A stretch of 64,000 bases of DNA, taken from assembly GCF_003597395.2 (NCBI RefSeq), contig NC_133771.1, positions 47,171,268 to 47,235,267 on the forward strand, in the 5' to 3' direction. The notes under the pieces were generated by a model. That model did no database searches and was not told the DNA's origin. It worked only from the letters and a program-made list of their open reading frames with translations. This document shows positions 46,392 to 59,847 of the stretch, piece after piece. Made by a program: the position numbers and the translations under genes. The first letter of the stretch is position 1, and each line of letters opens with the position of its first letter. This DNA is from Chelonoidis abingdonii (Eukaryota > Chordata > Testudines > Testudinidae).

Positions 46392-47710
46392 CTATAAAAA
46401 TAGAGAGTGAGAAAAGAGTTATTTCTGCAGGTGACAGTGGTCATGGTAAGCTATGGCATAAATCCACCTGCACTAGCCCATGTTGGATTAAATGATTTTT
46501 TCAGAAAAAAAGATTTAAATTGGATTTTTTGATTGTTATTTAATTAATAACTTTCTTTTTAAAAAAAATCTGTTTAAAATTAAATCTGAATTGAATATAA
46601 AATATGTTAAGGCCTTAATCTTATCATAACCTCCAAAAATAGTTCATAAAGAATACATATGCTGAATCCATGAGCCTCTATAAAAAAAGAGTTAAAGTCT
46701 GCTTTTCTATATAAAGAAAGGATCAGGGGGAAAAATATATAACTTTTGAGATCAAGCTTTATAAATCTGGCACAAAGGCTGTGTATTGGATAAAGAGCTT
46801 GATCCTGGAAAGGGGGTGGGTGGTGGTCTGTGCTACTGGATGCAAGAGACTGGCAAAGTCACCACTGCTGTTGCAAACAAACTTCTGATTCCAGAGGCAC
46901 CAGCATGTATCTGCATGCATCTCATCAGGATCATCCACTGATCCAATCTGGATGGCCTCATATTCCTATTTTATAGTTTCTCCCTATCTGAACTCTGATT
47001 GGCTCAGTTCTCAGATCATTCATATTTATGACTCAGCCTACCATGAAAACTTACTCTCCTGCTCTTAGAAGAGAGGAGGGACAATGAAGTTTATGTATGC
47101 CAAACAATTAAGGTTGCTTTGTTTAATAAATAAGTTTTATATGCTGTTCTGCATGTTTAATTAAATTTCAGTTACCATTTGAATGCAGCTTTACATAACT
47201 CATGAGCAAAAAGTTAATTATCTAGTCAATAAGCAATACATTAGTCACTATTTTCTAACATACCAAAATTGTACAATAAATAAGAATCTTAAAACCATTA
47301 AGCTAGATAATTGCTTAACTGAATGTATATAAAGTGTACCCTCCTAGGTAGCAAAAAGTTACCAAGTCCAGTGTAAAGGCTCTATTTAGTTGTAAATCAA
47401 CATATTTTAATGGTTATATCAACCTATGAGAATGAACCTTCCTTTAGACAACAACTGAAGCACAAATGGAAATGAAGATTAAAAACTGATTATTCAAATT
47501 GAGACTTTCCCTTTTGTGATATAAATCACAGATTTAAATTGGCCTTAATTTAAAATCAATCCACCCTGCATTAGCCTGCTACAAATTAAGCATCCATGTG
47601 GACCCTGCTGACAGGCAGTAACAATTCCCTAGCATGCTTCGATCTACCCTGCTTTGAGCAGACTGAAGCACACTAATGAACTGCATCAGCAGGGTCCTGA
47701 CAAACACTTA

Positions 47711-47975
47711 AGGTATGTCTACACTGCAAAACACATGTAGCTAGCCAGTGTCAGCTGACTCAGGATCATGAGGCTTATGCTGCAGGCTATTATACTGAAG
47801 TGTAAATGTCAGTGCCTGGGCTGGAGCTCAGACTCTGGGATCTCCCCTCCTTATGGGGTCCCAGAGCCCAGATGGCAAACCAAGGCATCTAGAGTTCAAC
47901 TTTATAGCCCCACAGCCCGAGTCTGCTGACACGAGCTAGCCATGGGTGTTTTATTGCAGTGCAGATACACCCTTA
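47711..47975. mobile_element. Short DNA element (MITE-like), about 265 bp
   Basis: Left end AGGTATGTCTACACTGCAAA; right end TTATTGCAGTGCAGATACAC then CCTTA, an inverted match. The inside has CTGGGATCTCCCCTCCTTAT and TGGGGTCCCAGAGCCCAG, shared with the element at 36737 (GGGATCTCCCACCTTACAGG), so they are related families. Confidence 0.7.
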
Positions 47976-49374
47976 GTGCATGGCAGGCTAGTGTGGGGTA
48001 GGTTCATTCCCCATCTGCTTCAAACAAATTGTGTGCGTAGATAAGCCTATAGAAAAACTGTCCCAGCCCCAAAGAGCTGCTATCTTTGCAGAACGTTGTA
48101 AGTTCAGTATTGCTAAACCCAAGTGCTCAAACATTGAGTCCCAGGAAGGTTGAGATTTTTCTCAATACTTTTAAGCCAAGAAATAAATAAATAACTTTGT
48201 GGTTCTTGTTGTTGTCGAAAACTTGTTGTTCTCTCATTTTGGGGCCTAGTTTAGGGTATATTCAGATCACCTTTTCAAGTTTTACTCTGCAATCACAATG
48301 ACTAGAAACTTTCATTTAAAAAAAAAAAAAGAAAGTCGCACATTATTATTACTCTCCAGAAGTTAGGGTTTTATGCTAGATACCAAATATCATATGACTC
48401 ACAATAAAAGTCATAAGAGCTGGCAATACTAGGTGCCGTGTTTGGTTTAGAACAGCAAAGTAAAAAATACCATTTGAAGTATAAAAGGTGTGGGTGTGTG
48501 TGGAATTTTTAATAACTTCAGACATTTTCAGTTAATTAGGAGCTGCCCTTGCAATGGGAGGCTTCCACAACATTACCCCCGCCACTCCCAATACCGCCCA
48601 AAAACTCATGGAGTAAATAAACTGTCTGAACAAAGACAACCTTCCATGGAGTCCACTACAACCTTCGCTACTGCTATCAACTTTACATGGAAGGTGCTCA
48701 GATTCTACAGCGATGGACAGCAGCAGCAAACTAAACTGACTGAAATTCTGAAAGAATAGGATGGCGTGGAGAGTGGGGGGAGAGGAAGCGGGGTGAGGAG
48801 AGAAGGAGGAAGATGCAACTTACTAGAACAAGTGAAAGATCCAGTTCTAAAAAAACTTCTACAATGGCAAAATAGCCAGAAGAATAAAGCCAAACCAGAA
48901 AGCACAACAGAGAAGAGATCAAAAGGTAATCAGACTCCTAAATATAAAGAGTGTGTTACTGGCCTTTTATTGTAAAGTAGCACTGCTGAAGTGTTTTACA
49001 CTTCTAAAAGTCAAAGTACAACTCCTGAAAACTGCAGCAAAGATTTTATTATTAGCCATAGCCAGCTGTGCACAAAATGGTCTTTTTGCTCATGAGGCTG
49101 TAATTTGTCCACTGTTTACCTGCTGCTAAAGTAGTCTCTTCAGTTATTTAATATAGTTCTCAGATTTCAATGTTAGTATTAACCCTCAGCTTCTGAGGGT
49201 GGAGGAGGGAAGAGACAGTGAAACCCACACAACACGTTATTTTTGATTCACATGGCATATTTCCACGATGATCATTTGAAGCAACAATACAAGTCACACA
49301 GAGTCCTTAAGTAATGAAAATTTTAAGAACAGCTTTACCAGAGATAGTTAAATCCCATTGCTGGATGTCTGAGA

Positions 49375-49484
49375 CTAGGGTTACCAGATAGCAACTGTGA
49401 AAACTGGAGGATAATAGGCGCCTATATAAGAAGTCCCAAAAAATGGGACTGCCCCTTTAAAAACGAGACAGCTGGTCACCCTGA
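49375..49484. mobile_element. Very short DNA element, about 110 bp
   Basis: CTAGGGTTACCAGATAGC at the left and CAGCTGGTCACCCTGAG at the right, inverted. The centre has GGCGCCTATATAAGAAGTCC and TGGGACTGCCCC. Typical of very small inverted-repeat elements that occur in many copies in reptile genomes. Confidence 0.65.
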
Positions 49485-49750
49485 GACAGCAGTCTAATGG
49501 AACATTGCACACAAAGTTTGAAATAATAATAAAGAAGAAACAATCCAAGGGCAAGTGCTAAGAGCTAATGCCAAAACAGCTCTGGCAAGAGAACTTCTAA
49601 ATCAGCTGATAAAAAAATCATCCCAGAAAGTGTCCTTGTTCTAAATATTTACAGTTCAGTGTAAACTTTACAGAACTTTAAATAGTTAAACAAATCTTAA
49701 CAGGTGAGGACATTAACCCAACAAAGAGGCAAGTAGTAAGATACCCTTCA

Positions 49751-49980
49751 GGGCTTGTCTACACTGGCAGTTAACAGTGCTGCAACTTTCTCATGCAGGG
49801 GTGTGAAAAACCACTCCCCGAGCACAGCAAGTTGCAGCGCTATAAAGCACCAGTGTAAACAGTGCCCCAGCACTAGGAGCTATGCCTCGCTGAGGTGGTT
49901 TTTTTTTTTTTTTGTTTTGTTTTTTTAAAAGAGTGCTGGAAGAGCTCTCTCCCAGCACTGCGCCATGACTATACAAGGCA
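49751..49980. mobile_element. Short DNA element (MITE-like), family shared with 60553-60807
   Basis: Left end GGGCTTGTCTACACTGGCAG; inside are GCAGGGGTGTGAAAAACCAC and CCCCAGCACTAGGAGCTATG, with a T-run; right end CCATGACTATACAAGGCA. The copy at 60553 has the same blocks in the opposite orientation (GTGTTTTTTCACACCCCTGA, GGCAGTGTAGACGAGGC). Confidence 0.7.
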
Positions 49981-52069
49981 CATTAAGGCAGTCTAGGTTA
50001 ATGATCCCCACCCCTCAGCTAGGGAAAGGCATCTCTCACCTTATCATGTTAAATAATGGTTTGTGGAATTCAGTACTCTCCATGTGCACAAGTGACATTA
50101 ATGCCTGCCACTTTTTTTCTTCTTTGGTTTGCTTTTTGTTTTAAAAAGGATCCCCCCCTGGAATGATACCACACTGCTTTTCTAATCAATAACCTTTTGA
50201 AGCCCAGTACTTAAAGAGGGAAAACACAAAAAAAAGAGTCTTCTCACCATTCCTTGTACAACTCCAAAGAATTCTGTTCACCAAACTGAAATGGCAGGAG
50301 AAGACAAGAACATGATACATGCTCTCCCCTGCCCCAAGCCCAGTATGCTGGGCTGCAAAACATATTTCAAAATTGCAATGTTTGCTTAGAAGGCAAGTAG
50401 GAGCTGGAATTTCATTTTTGACAAGGCAGCTTCTTACTTCCCTTGTTGCAAAGAAAAAAGTGGACAAATTCATTTGTTAAATTACACTGTTTTCTTTTCT
50501 TAATACCCATCTCCACCCTATGACAGAAGAGTTGGAAGAAATCTCAAAGTCTTCCCCCACTCTCTCCCCCCAAAAACAGTATAAACACACACAGGCCACA
50601 CTCAACTCCATCAATCTTTCCTCACTGCTCTGGAGAGACCCACTATTAAAGTCCCTTTATAGCAGGATCTCCAGTATGTTCTTTGAATTGGGCCATATTC
50701 AGATGTAGAAGCCTGCTTGGGATAAAGTGATTGATTAAAATAATTTTAAGTATATAGAATGACATTAGTTTATCCATTTTCCAGTACTATTTTTGATGCA
50801 TTTGTAAATTTCAATGCAATCTTCTTATAAACAATATTACTAAAACAAGCAAGGGTCTTCAACATCAGAATACCACCATTTTAAAATTAGATCAACATTT
50901 TGGATCTATACAAATTACCAGTGTCCATATAAGTGTCCTGGACACCCTCAAATACTGGTTTCCTGTGAATAATAAAAATGAACAGAAAAGGCTATGCTGC
51001 AATATGTTTCTGATCCAAACACGCCAAAGGCTGTACAGAATAAGGTTAGGCACTTAACTTCCCAGAAGATAATCAGCTGATGTGGAAAATCTTCTGCCAT
51101 TAGATGCACCCCCAAGGCGCATTACTCCCTAGTAGGTCTTCAATTTTATATTTGAAATCTCCGTTTGCTCATCCTGTTAGCCATTACTTTGATCTAACAA
51201 GAAACTGATTCAGTTATATAACACCATCACTGGATAAACCACAATTGGCTTCTTATTCGGATATTTTGAAAGAAAACAAACAGAAGAGAAGCATATTAAA
51301 AGTTAGTAATTAATAGCATTCACTGAATTCATATACAAAACTGGTCTGCCATATTTCTACATCAATCATTTCTTTATGCAAAAGGGCAGCAGAGATATGA
51401 GACAGCTAAGTAATTTTAAAAACTGCAGCGCTGAAGTATAGCAATGGTGGGTAACTAAGGAAAATAAAGTGTAGTTACTTTTCAATCCCATTCACAAAAC
51501 AGAAGAGAAACTCATTCCACAGCAAAAAGTCTTCCTGCAGAATTCTCACTTAAGTTAGCTTCTCTAATGTAACCTTTTTTGTTTCATTATCATCATGTAG
51601 TAGAATAAATGGGTACAAATGCAGGATGAACTAGCCTTGGTGTCAGTCTGCAGAAACAAAAAAATGTTTCATTCTGTTTTTCTATTATACAAATGAATCT
51701 CTTTTCAAAAACAGCTTTTGTTTCAGAGGGTCATCAGAACATTCTTCAAATTTCTTGCCATTACTATCCAAAATTAAACTCTGCTTCAACTGCTGCAGTT
51801 TAATTAAAAACCAACAACAACAAAAAGTGATTTACCAACACCTCAGAAGAACAAAAAAGTTTCCTAGAGAAATGAAGCAAGTTGTAAAAACTCAATCTGT
51901 GCAATATTGAAGACCTTTTAAGAGACATTTTCTAGCACTGGAAAATAAAGGTCAGCGCAACCATGAGCATTTGCCTATACATAGTGCTTATATTTGACAA
52001 TTAGTGATATTCCAGAATCTAGGAAATGCAGGTCCCAAGCAAACCACGTCTTGATGACACTTTCTAGAG

Positions 52070-52220
52070 TAGGGGTCTCAAACATGTGGCGTGAGCTGAT
52101 TGTATTATGTCAACAGGAGAGCTCTCTCCAGCCAGCAGAATGCAGCTATAGGAGCCATCTTACTGTGGCAGAGCTGTATCTGTACAGCTGTGCCGCTGTG
52201 GGCTTGTAAATGTAGACATG
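52070..52220. mobile_element. Decayed DNA element end, tentative
   Basis: TAGGGGTCTCAAACATGTGG near 52072 resembles a hAT-type start, and GTGGGCTTGTAAATGTAGAC then ATGACCTC at 52198-52225 resembles a short-element right end. They may be two different fragments side by side. Confidence 0.3.
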
Positions 52221-54062
52221 ACCTCGGTAGTTTTTAACAGTTAATTTTTAGAGACAAGAAATTATTCAATAGGTATATACACAATAGATTTCCCCAGCAA
52301 AGTTCCCAGGCATTCATATTAAGGGAGAGTGAATGTTCCCAATAAACATTGTGTACGTAGGCAGGGAACAATCACTAACACTGTCCTCACAAAATTACAC
52401 TGAGTCTAATTATTCAAAATTATTGAACCAAGAATGATTACATCTTAGGTTCCAGAATGGAGATCAAAGACCCAATGTACGTATATAATTAATCTGTGAT
52501 TAATATATCAGGTTAGCCGTCACAGTACTGATGGGTGGCAAAGACTCCCCAGCTTTTCAAAAGAGACTATCATAAGGGAAAGACTGGTGAAACAGGTTGT
52601 CAATATTCCCAGAAGAAGCATTCTCAGAAGAGTTAAATAGTAAAACTTTTAAAAGATTTTTTAAATATCAGTATGGCTACTAACAGTATTTGTATGAGAT
52701 CTATTTAAACTAGATTGGAGCAGCGGAGAGCATACCACAAATACTCTGTTCTCAGATTGTGCCTGCAAGTGGGAAAACTGGCCAAAGACAGCAGCATTTG
52801 CAATAGTTATGATGTGTTCACATTTCTGAAAACTCTTAAGTGGGCTGTGAAATATCTGATAGATTTTAGTGTAAACAAATGCTTGGCAATATAAAACAAA
52901 CATAAAATCATTAAAGGAATCCGCACACTGCTTGTTAAATGACTTTGGTTATTTACCCAACACAAACATTCAAGTTAACAGGAATGTGAAGATGGAAATG
53001 CATTGTGCAGTTGAAGAAGGCATTAAACAGGATCCTGAATTGCATCAGAAGGGTATTATCATGATTTTGAAGTGTCACCTGGGCTAGCACAGCCTGTTTT
53101 GGATACATAGGAAAGAAGGCCCAGAAAGACTCTACTAGCTGAGCACCAGTTATGAGAAAAGGCTGAAGCACTTACCAGTCTGAAGAAGACAGCTATGTGA
53201 TTGCAGGGCGGAAGTAGTAATCTCCTTCAGTGTACTGAAGGAACAGTCTATATATGTTGCTGGTTTTCTCTTCCCAGAGCAAAATTTTGTCATTACAGCC
53301 TGGACACAGGCAGTCAAATTTGGCTAGTGCACTTCTCTCTCTTTATACGTGAACTCTGTGGTTCACAACTATTCACTTTCTGTACCCTGAGTGGCAGTAC
53401 TGTCATACTCTACAAATCCGTTTCAGCCAGACAGGTTATAAATGGGACATGAGATAATGCAATTTAAAACCACCCTAGTCATTGACTTTTCAAAAGGAGA
53501 CTAAACTAGTGACTCAAGCCAGCTGAGATCAGGAAGACCAAGGTGATGACTGTCTCTACTGCTCTACCTACTGACAGAAGTAGCAACAGAATCAGCACCA
53601 GCCAGATTGCATCAAACTCTACCCAATCAATGAGAGATAACATGTCAAGATGGAAGTTGTTCAGCGGGAAAGAAAAACTGTTTGCAAGTCTTAACCAAAT
53701 TGCTGTGAGTATTCAAGTCTTTTCAGCTTTTTTTAAGCTTCCCTACAACAGTTAATGCTCCAAACCTCTTCTCCATTAGAAAGAATGAGCCAGATCCTCA
53801 GTTAGCATAAATCAACATAGCTGCATCAGCTGTAAGGAAGTTACAGGGTATGCCCAATGTTTTTAAACACTCCTTCCCTACTACAACCCTTTCCTGCTTA
53901 AGTGAAATATTGATATCTGCTATGGGTCCTAAGAAATTCACAGCACCTTGTACCAAGAGCACGCTCTTCCACCTAGGCTTTTTGTTTTAAATCTGGCATA
54001 TTTCTGAAAGAAAAGTCTTGGGTGATAAAGCTCCTTTCATAGAGTCTTCCAAATCTCTAGGT

Positions 54063-55616
54063 CAGGGGTCAGCAACCTTTCAGAAGTGGTGTGCTGAGTC
54101 TTCATTTATTCACTCTAATTTAAGGTTTCGCGTGCCAGTAATACATTTTAAATGTTTAGAAGGTCTCAGTCTATATATTATATAACTAAACTAGTGTTGT
54201 ATTGTAAAATAAACAAGGTTTTCAAAATGTTTAAGAAGCTTCATTTAAAATGAAATCAAAATGCTGATCTTATGCTGCCGGCTCGCTCAGCCCGCTGCTG
54301 GTCTGGTGTTCTGTTCACCTAGGCCGGCAGCAGGCTGAGTGAGGCCTGCGGCTGGAACCCCGGCTGGCAAGGATCCAGCAGCCAGAACCCCAGAGCAGCA
54401 GCAGGCCGTGCGGGGCCGGTGGCTGGCACCCAGAGGGCTGGGGGCAGAGGGCTGGAGTCAGGGCTGGGAGCTGGGTATGTGGGGGGTGCAGGTGTCAGGG
54501 CAGAGGGGAGCCTGGGTATGTGTAGGGGTGCCAGAGTCAGGGCTAGAGTTGGGGGGGCAGGGAGAAATGGAGTCAAGCAGAGGGCTGGGTGTGTATGAGG
54601 GAGGTACAGGGCTCAGGGAAGGGGTCTGGGGTGTGTGCAGGCAGACAGCAGTGTGTGTGTGGGGGTGGGGGGTCAGAGGAGAGGGCTAGGTGACTGCCCC
54701 CCTAAGAACTCCCAATCCCCCTGCTCCTTGTCTCCTGACTACCCCCTCCTGGAACCCCTGCCCCCAACTACCCCCCAGGACACCACCCCCTATCTAAGCC
54801 TCCCTGTTCCTTGTCCCCGGACTGGACCCTAACCCTTACCTGTCCCTGACTGCCTCGATCCTTATCCACCACCCTGTCCCCAGCCAGACCCCCGGGACTC
54901 CCATTGCCCATCCACCGCTCCTGACAGATCCCCAGAACTCCCAACTCTCCAATCCCCCTAACTCCTTGTCCTGACCACCACCCTCCAGAGACCCCCATCC
55001 TAACTGCCCAACTGCCCCCCCGAACCCTCCTTGCTCCCAGTCCCTGGACTGCCCTGACCCCATCCACCTCCTGACAGACCCTGGGACTCCCATGCCCATC
55101 CAACCCCCTCTGTCCCTGAGTGCCCCCTCCAGAGCCCCCCGCCCCTAGTCACCCCCCCCCATCCAACCCACCCTGTCCCCTGACTGCCTCCACCCCTTAT
55201 CCAAACCTCCCAGCCCTGGACCCCTTACCATGAGGTTCCACACAGAGCTAGACATGCTGCTCTGCGGGAGCACACAGCCCCGACCCACAGAGCACTGCGT
55301 GCGGTGGCAGGGCTCCAGGGCAGGGGAGAAGGCAGGGGAGGGGCCGGCAGCTTGCTGCACTTGGCCCGGCGCTCCGGCCTGGAAGCGCGGACCCCACAGC
55401 TTGCCGTGCCGGGAGAGTTGGGACATTTGCCACCCCGTGTGCACGGCTATGCTTCTGCTCCCTGCCCCTGCGGGGGGAGCGGAGGGCAGAGGACAGCGGG
55501 CTGGGCTGGGCAGGATTTTTTAATGGCACGCTGGAGTCCTGACAGGCTCCAGCGTACCATTAAAAATTGGCTCTCGTGCCGTCTTTGGCATACGTGTCAT
55601 AGGTTGCTGACCCCTG
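54063..55616. mobile_element. hAT-type non-autonomous DNA transposon, 1554 bp
   Basis: Inverted ends CAGGGGTCAGCAACCT and AGGTTGCTGACCCCTG match over 16 bp, and the 8-bp target duplication CTCTAGGT is perfect (54055-54062 and 55617-55624). An 8-bp duplication and CAGGGGTC ends are hallmarks of hAT elements. The inside is GC-rich, strongly biased C on one strand from 54690 to 55220, with no transposase frame. Open frames on both strands across it come from the low stop-codon density. Confidence 0.92.
54690..55230. repeat. C-rich degenerate tandem repeat inside the hAT element
   Basis: Loosely repeated units built from CCCCTGACTGCC, CCATCCA and CTCCTTGTCC-like blocks of roughly 40-60 bp, minisatellite-like. 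They give long open frames on both strands that are not genes. Confidence 0.65.
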
Positions 55617-55946
55617 CTCTAGGTTAATGAAGCAGACTACAGGTGAAAAGGGAGACCGTTTTGGACGTAGTGTCTTCTAAAATTCCATTCCATATCAGTA
55701 TTTCCTTCAGCTTTTTAAATCACAGACAGGGGACAGATGACAACACTCCAAGGAGTTAATATTTAAATTATTTTCTTTTTGCTATATGCCACATCTTAAT
55801 ATGTCACTATGGATTTAATTCTCCATCCTGCAATTTTACATTCACACAACACATAATTTATGCTGGTACAGCCTGAAGCAAAAAGCACACTTCATGGGAA
55901 GTGGTTCGTGTCATAAGTGGTTCCTGTATAACCAGAAACAGAAGGT

Positions 55947-56029
55947 AATGTTAAATATATTTATCATACTACAGATAATTTTAAGTATAGCTTAAAATTA
56001 TCTGTAGTATGATAAATATATTTAACATT
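55947..56029. repeat. Perfect 39-bp inverted repeat with 5-nt loop
   Basis: 55947-55985 is the exact reverse complement of 55991-56029; the loop is TATAG. The arms start AATGTTAAATATATTTATCA and end TAATTTTAAG. Symmetry stops sharply at both outer ends. AT-rich, no coding. Lies in the putative 5' intron of ELOVL5. Confidence 0.97.
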
Positions 56030-57215
56030 GTCCCTCTTCTTTAGTTATTGTATTATTCCAAAAAAAATATAACATGTTCCCATGGATCATATTTCTTTCC
56101 CCCTCTTTCTATTGTTTTTATTTTTAAAGCTTATTAGTGTCTTTGGGCAGCATTCATCTTTAGAAAGTTACCCAGTGTTTGATTATTTTTTTTTTTGAAG
56201 GGGTCTCTGCCTGAGACAAAGTATTTATTTAATAGGGAAATCTCCCAAAGTCTTGACTTGTTCATTCAAAATGAAACTTTTCCCTATACAGAAATTTTTA
56301 TTGCTGAATTTGAAAGTCAGAGGCTTCAAAAAAACAAAAACAAATCTTCAGTTTTGCAGATAATTCCAAGTCATGCAATTTCTGCAATGCACTCAGGGTG
56401 AAAAAAAAGTAAAATATGTCCAATAAACAATTTTGTATTGTATTGTCTCATTCTATTGTCCCATGTTATGTTATAATCAGGATAAAATATCACATCATAT
56501 TTCTGAGAAGGGATTAATGCTACTCTGCAATTTAATCCAAGAACAGATGACCACTGGTTTGCCTTCATTCACATGCCAAATAAAAATGCAGGTGAAAGGT
56601 TACACACTGATCACCAGTTGTTTTTGTACCCTGGCTTGTGTGCATAGACTTTGTTAATCTAAATCAGCAGGGTTAACGTCAAACATACACTTCTGCAACT
56701 ACTCAAAGTGCAGCTGGGTTTCTTCCAATCCATTTAGATACAGAATTTCACCTCCTGCTAATTTGTCTCTGACTAAGAACTACACTAAATGTGACACAGT
56801 ACTGTATCTTTCCCTAATTTTTTTAATGTGATAAAGCAAGTTCTTTCCCACTATTGTCAATCAAAGGATGTATTTTTATGTCAAACATGCTGTATTCTAA
56901 ACATTCTTGATCAGACTGTAATATAGTTGCTACTTCAGACAGCGTTTCCAGGTCCAAAACTTGTGAATTCATATTTCTTAAATAGCTAAGTGCTAAATAG
57001 CTAATGCATTTTGGGCTAATGCATTAAGAGTAAGGTCCCTGCTTTAAGTACTTATAAGCAGTGTCCTGTGTATTCTTCATTCCGCTGCAGTAAATAGACT
57101 TCCCCTGTGCTACAGAAGATTTCCAAAAGTAGATGCCTAAAGTTAGGCTCTTTAATCCTAGTTTAGGAATTAAATAAATCTACTTTCAAGAGTCTTGAGC
57201 AGCCAGCCATTAACA

Positions 57216-57488
57216 GGGTACAGCTACACTGAAGCTGGGGGCCTGCTTCCAGTTTGGTTAGACACACAGACATGCACTGGCCCTGCTCAATCTAGCACAC
57301 TACCGGGGTAGTATGGGCAGTGGCTCTGGCTAGCTCTTCAAGTACATACCCAGGGGGTCTGGGCAGATTTGTACTCAGGTGGCTAGCCTAAGCTGCCCCC
57401 CTGTGCTACTCCTACCTACACTGCTATTTTTAGGGTCCCTCTATCTGAGCTGGGAAGCACACTCCCAGCTGTAGTCTAGATGTACACT
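57216..57488. mobile_element. Short DNA element (MITE-like), 273 bp
   Basis: Left end GGGTACAGCTACACTGAAGC then TGGGGG; right end TCCCAGCTGTAGTCTAGATG then TACAC, inverted. The inside is unrelated to the other short elements apart from the ends. Confidence 0.6.
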
Positions 57489-57586
57489 CAGTGACATCTG
57501 TGGGACTGTCTGCGACTCAGCACTTTTTAAAAAGTCAGGCCAATTCAGTGCTTACAACGGGATTTGAAAACTTAACTATGGATACC

Positions 57587-58409
57587 TGTGACAAATGTGG
57601 GAATTTTGGTGATATTTTAGAATGCCTGTGCATGCCTCAGTTTCCCGCTGGGCTCTGTATTGTTATGCACTGAGTGTAAAGGGAAGAAACAAGGTGTTAG
57701 ATTCAGACAGCCACATGGCTGGAGACCCGAGGAAAGTCTACACACATGAATGGAGGATGAGGAAAAAAGACGATGGAAAGACCAATGGCTAGAACATTCA
57801 CACCTAGCAACCAGCAGCCAAGAGGAAGGAGGAGATTTCCCTATCGCTCTCAGCATGGAAGCGGAGCAAAGACCCTGAGCTGGAGAACAACGAGAAGAGC
57901 TGTATTAAAAGCTGAGCTCACAGAGACACAGGGCTTTCACCTGGGAGGGCCTACAGAAAAAGACAGACAGAGAAAGGAAGTGGAGATGGTTCCTACAACA
58001 CCATAGCTCAAGTGAGCCCTGGGATTGGCCAGTCTAAACCTGGTCTTAACCTTTGCTGCTCTCTACTAACTTAAGGACTTTCAAATTCTGTATGCCAGGT
58101 TACCAATAAACTGCTACCTTGTTTTGGTAAGGCTGCCCTATCACTGCAAATACTCACTCAGAGCACTGTGCTCTGACGGGGTATAAAGAACATGCCTCCT
58201 GCAGGAGTCTGGCTTGGCTGAACTCTGCAGGGAGCCAGAGAGAGAGACAGGGACTACTAGTGCCTGAAGACCGTTTCAGAGTTGTGGAGGCCACAGGCCT
58301 GCTCCCTGTGGAATGATGTGGACCCCTGAGATTCAGCACACCAAATGGGACACTCACAAGGGACTGGTTACAAACTGGGGAGTAGACCGGACCCTATGAA
58401 TCCATGATA
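57587..58409 (+). mobile_element. Solo LTR of an endogenous retrovirus-like element
   Basis: Starts TGTGACAAATGTGGGAATTT, has AATAAA at 58105-58110 followed by a T-rich stretch, and ends near GAATCCATGATA (a decayed CA end). Flanks ATACC and GTGCC differ at two positions and may be a decayed 5-bp target duplication. No internal viral genes, so it is a solo LTR from recombination. Plus orientation by the poly(A) signal. Confidence 0.6.
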
Positions 58410-59013
58410 GTGCCCAATTTTGAAAATCTTGGCCTGATTGTTTTAGGTGATGTTTCTAATCCTCATGGTTACAAAGATAATCCTCAAAATACAAGTGAAG
58501 TAGAACCTGTTGTAGTGTTACCTTGCTGATTTTGCAAATAGCCTGAAACAATAGCCAAGCGATGGGCTTCCCCATTTATTGCAACTAATTGTTAATGCTG
58601 AAACCTAAAAATACAAAATCAGCAGCATTAACTGTTTGCTGGTGATTTTAGTAATATTACCAGGCCATCATACTTCCCCCCCACAATCCTAAAGTGCCTC
58701 TGCCTGTCTTCCTAGATGATACCAAGCCCCGCAACATTCTCCTCCAAAACCTCCCACTTTCCCTCAACTTTTATAATGTGGCTTTGCATTAGCAATAAAA
58801 AAAATTGTCTGCATACTTAGAAGTGAAAGTGTCACATAAAATAAGTGCAATATGTAAACAAACACCATAGGGAATATCATACTGATATCATTGAATTTAA
58901 ATATGAAAATAATGCAAACTTATTTCTAAATTTTTATTCTGCCACTGAACATCTACCAGACTGCTTCAGAATTTTGGTCCACCTTTCACTGGTGATAAAT
59001 TCTAAAATATGCT

Positions 59014-59847
59014 TGTCATAAACAGATGGTTAAGGGTTAATGTCTCTTTTACCTGTAAAGGGTTAAGAAGCTCAGTGAACCTGGCTGACACCTGACCAGA
59101 GGACCAATGGGGGGACAAGATACTTTCAAATCTTGGTGGATGTGGAATCTTGTGTGGTTTGTTGGTTTGTTGTTCGGTCTGGGGCTAAGAGGGACAGAGT
59201 GCAACCAGATCTGTCTCCAATTTTCTGAAACACTCTATGTTCAAAATAGTAAGTACTAGCTAGAAAAGGCAGATTATCTATGTTTGTTTCTTAACTTGTG
59301 AATTGTGTTTTTGCTGGAGATTTATCTCTGTTTGCTGTAACTTGAATCTCAGGCTAGGGGGAGGAGTCCCTCTAGGCTATATGAATTCTGAATACCTGTA
59401 AACATTCACCATCCTGATTTACAGAGATAGCTTAATTAAAGAAAAAAAGTAAAAATTTCTTTTTTAAGAACCTGATGGATTTTTCCCCCCCCTTGTTTAG
59501 ACCCAAGGGGATTGGGTCTGAACTCACCAGATTGGTGGGGGAAAGTAGGGGAGGGAAAGGTTAACCTCTTGGTTTAAGATCCAAGGAGTTGGATCAGATA
59601 TAAGTCTCCTCAGGGAATCCAGGGAGGGGAAGTCTGGAGGGGAAAGGAGGGGGAAGGTTATTCTCTGGTTTAAGACCAAGGGGTTGGGTCTTGGTTCCCA
59701 GGGAAGGTTTTGGGGAACAGAAAGTGTGCCAAGCACTATATTGGCTGGTGGCAGCGCTATCAGATCTAAGCTAGGAATTAAGTTAGAAGTGTCCATGCAG
59801 GTCCCACTTTTGGACGCTATAATCAAACTGGGGAAAATACCTTGACA
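59014..59847 (+). mobile_element. Solo LTR of a second endogenous retrovirus-like family
   Basis: 834 bp from TGTCATAAACAGATGGTTAA to ACCTTGACA, i.e. TG...CA ends. The flanks ATGCT (59009-59013) and AGGCT (59848-59852) match 4 of 5. The inside has purine-rich repeats around GGGTCTG/GGTTTAAGAC. No viral coding sequence. Family differs from the LTR at 57587. Confidence 0.65.

Noticed and set aside
46460..47580. A single large element bounded by CACTAGCCC-like and CATTAGCC-like ends
   Set aside because: The two similar blocks are in the same orientation and short, so they do not define inverted ends; I could not support an element.
54300..55500. CpG island and promoter of ELOVL5
   Set aside because: The block lies wholly inside a hAT element with intact ends and target duplication, and it is C-run-rich rather than CpG-rich in most of its length.
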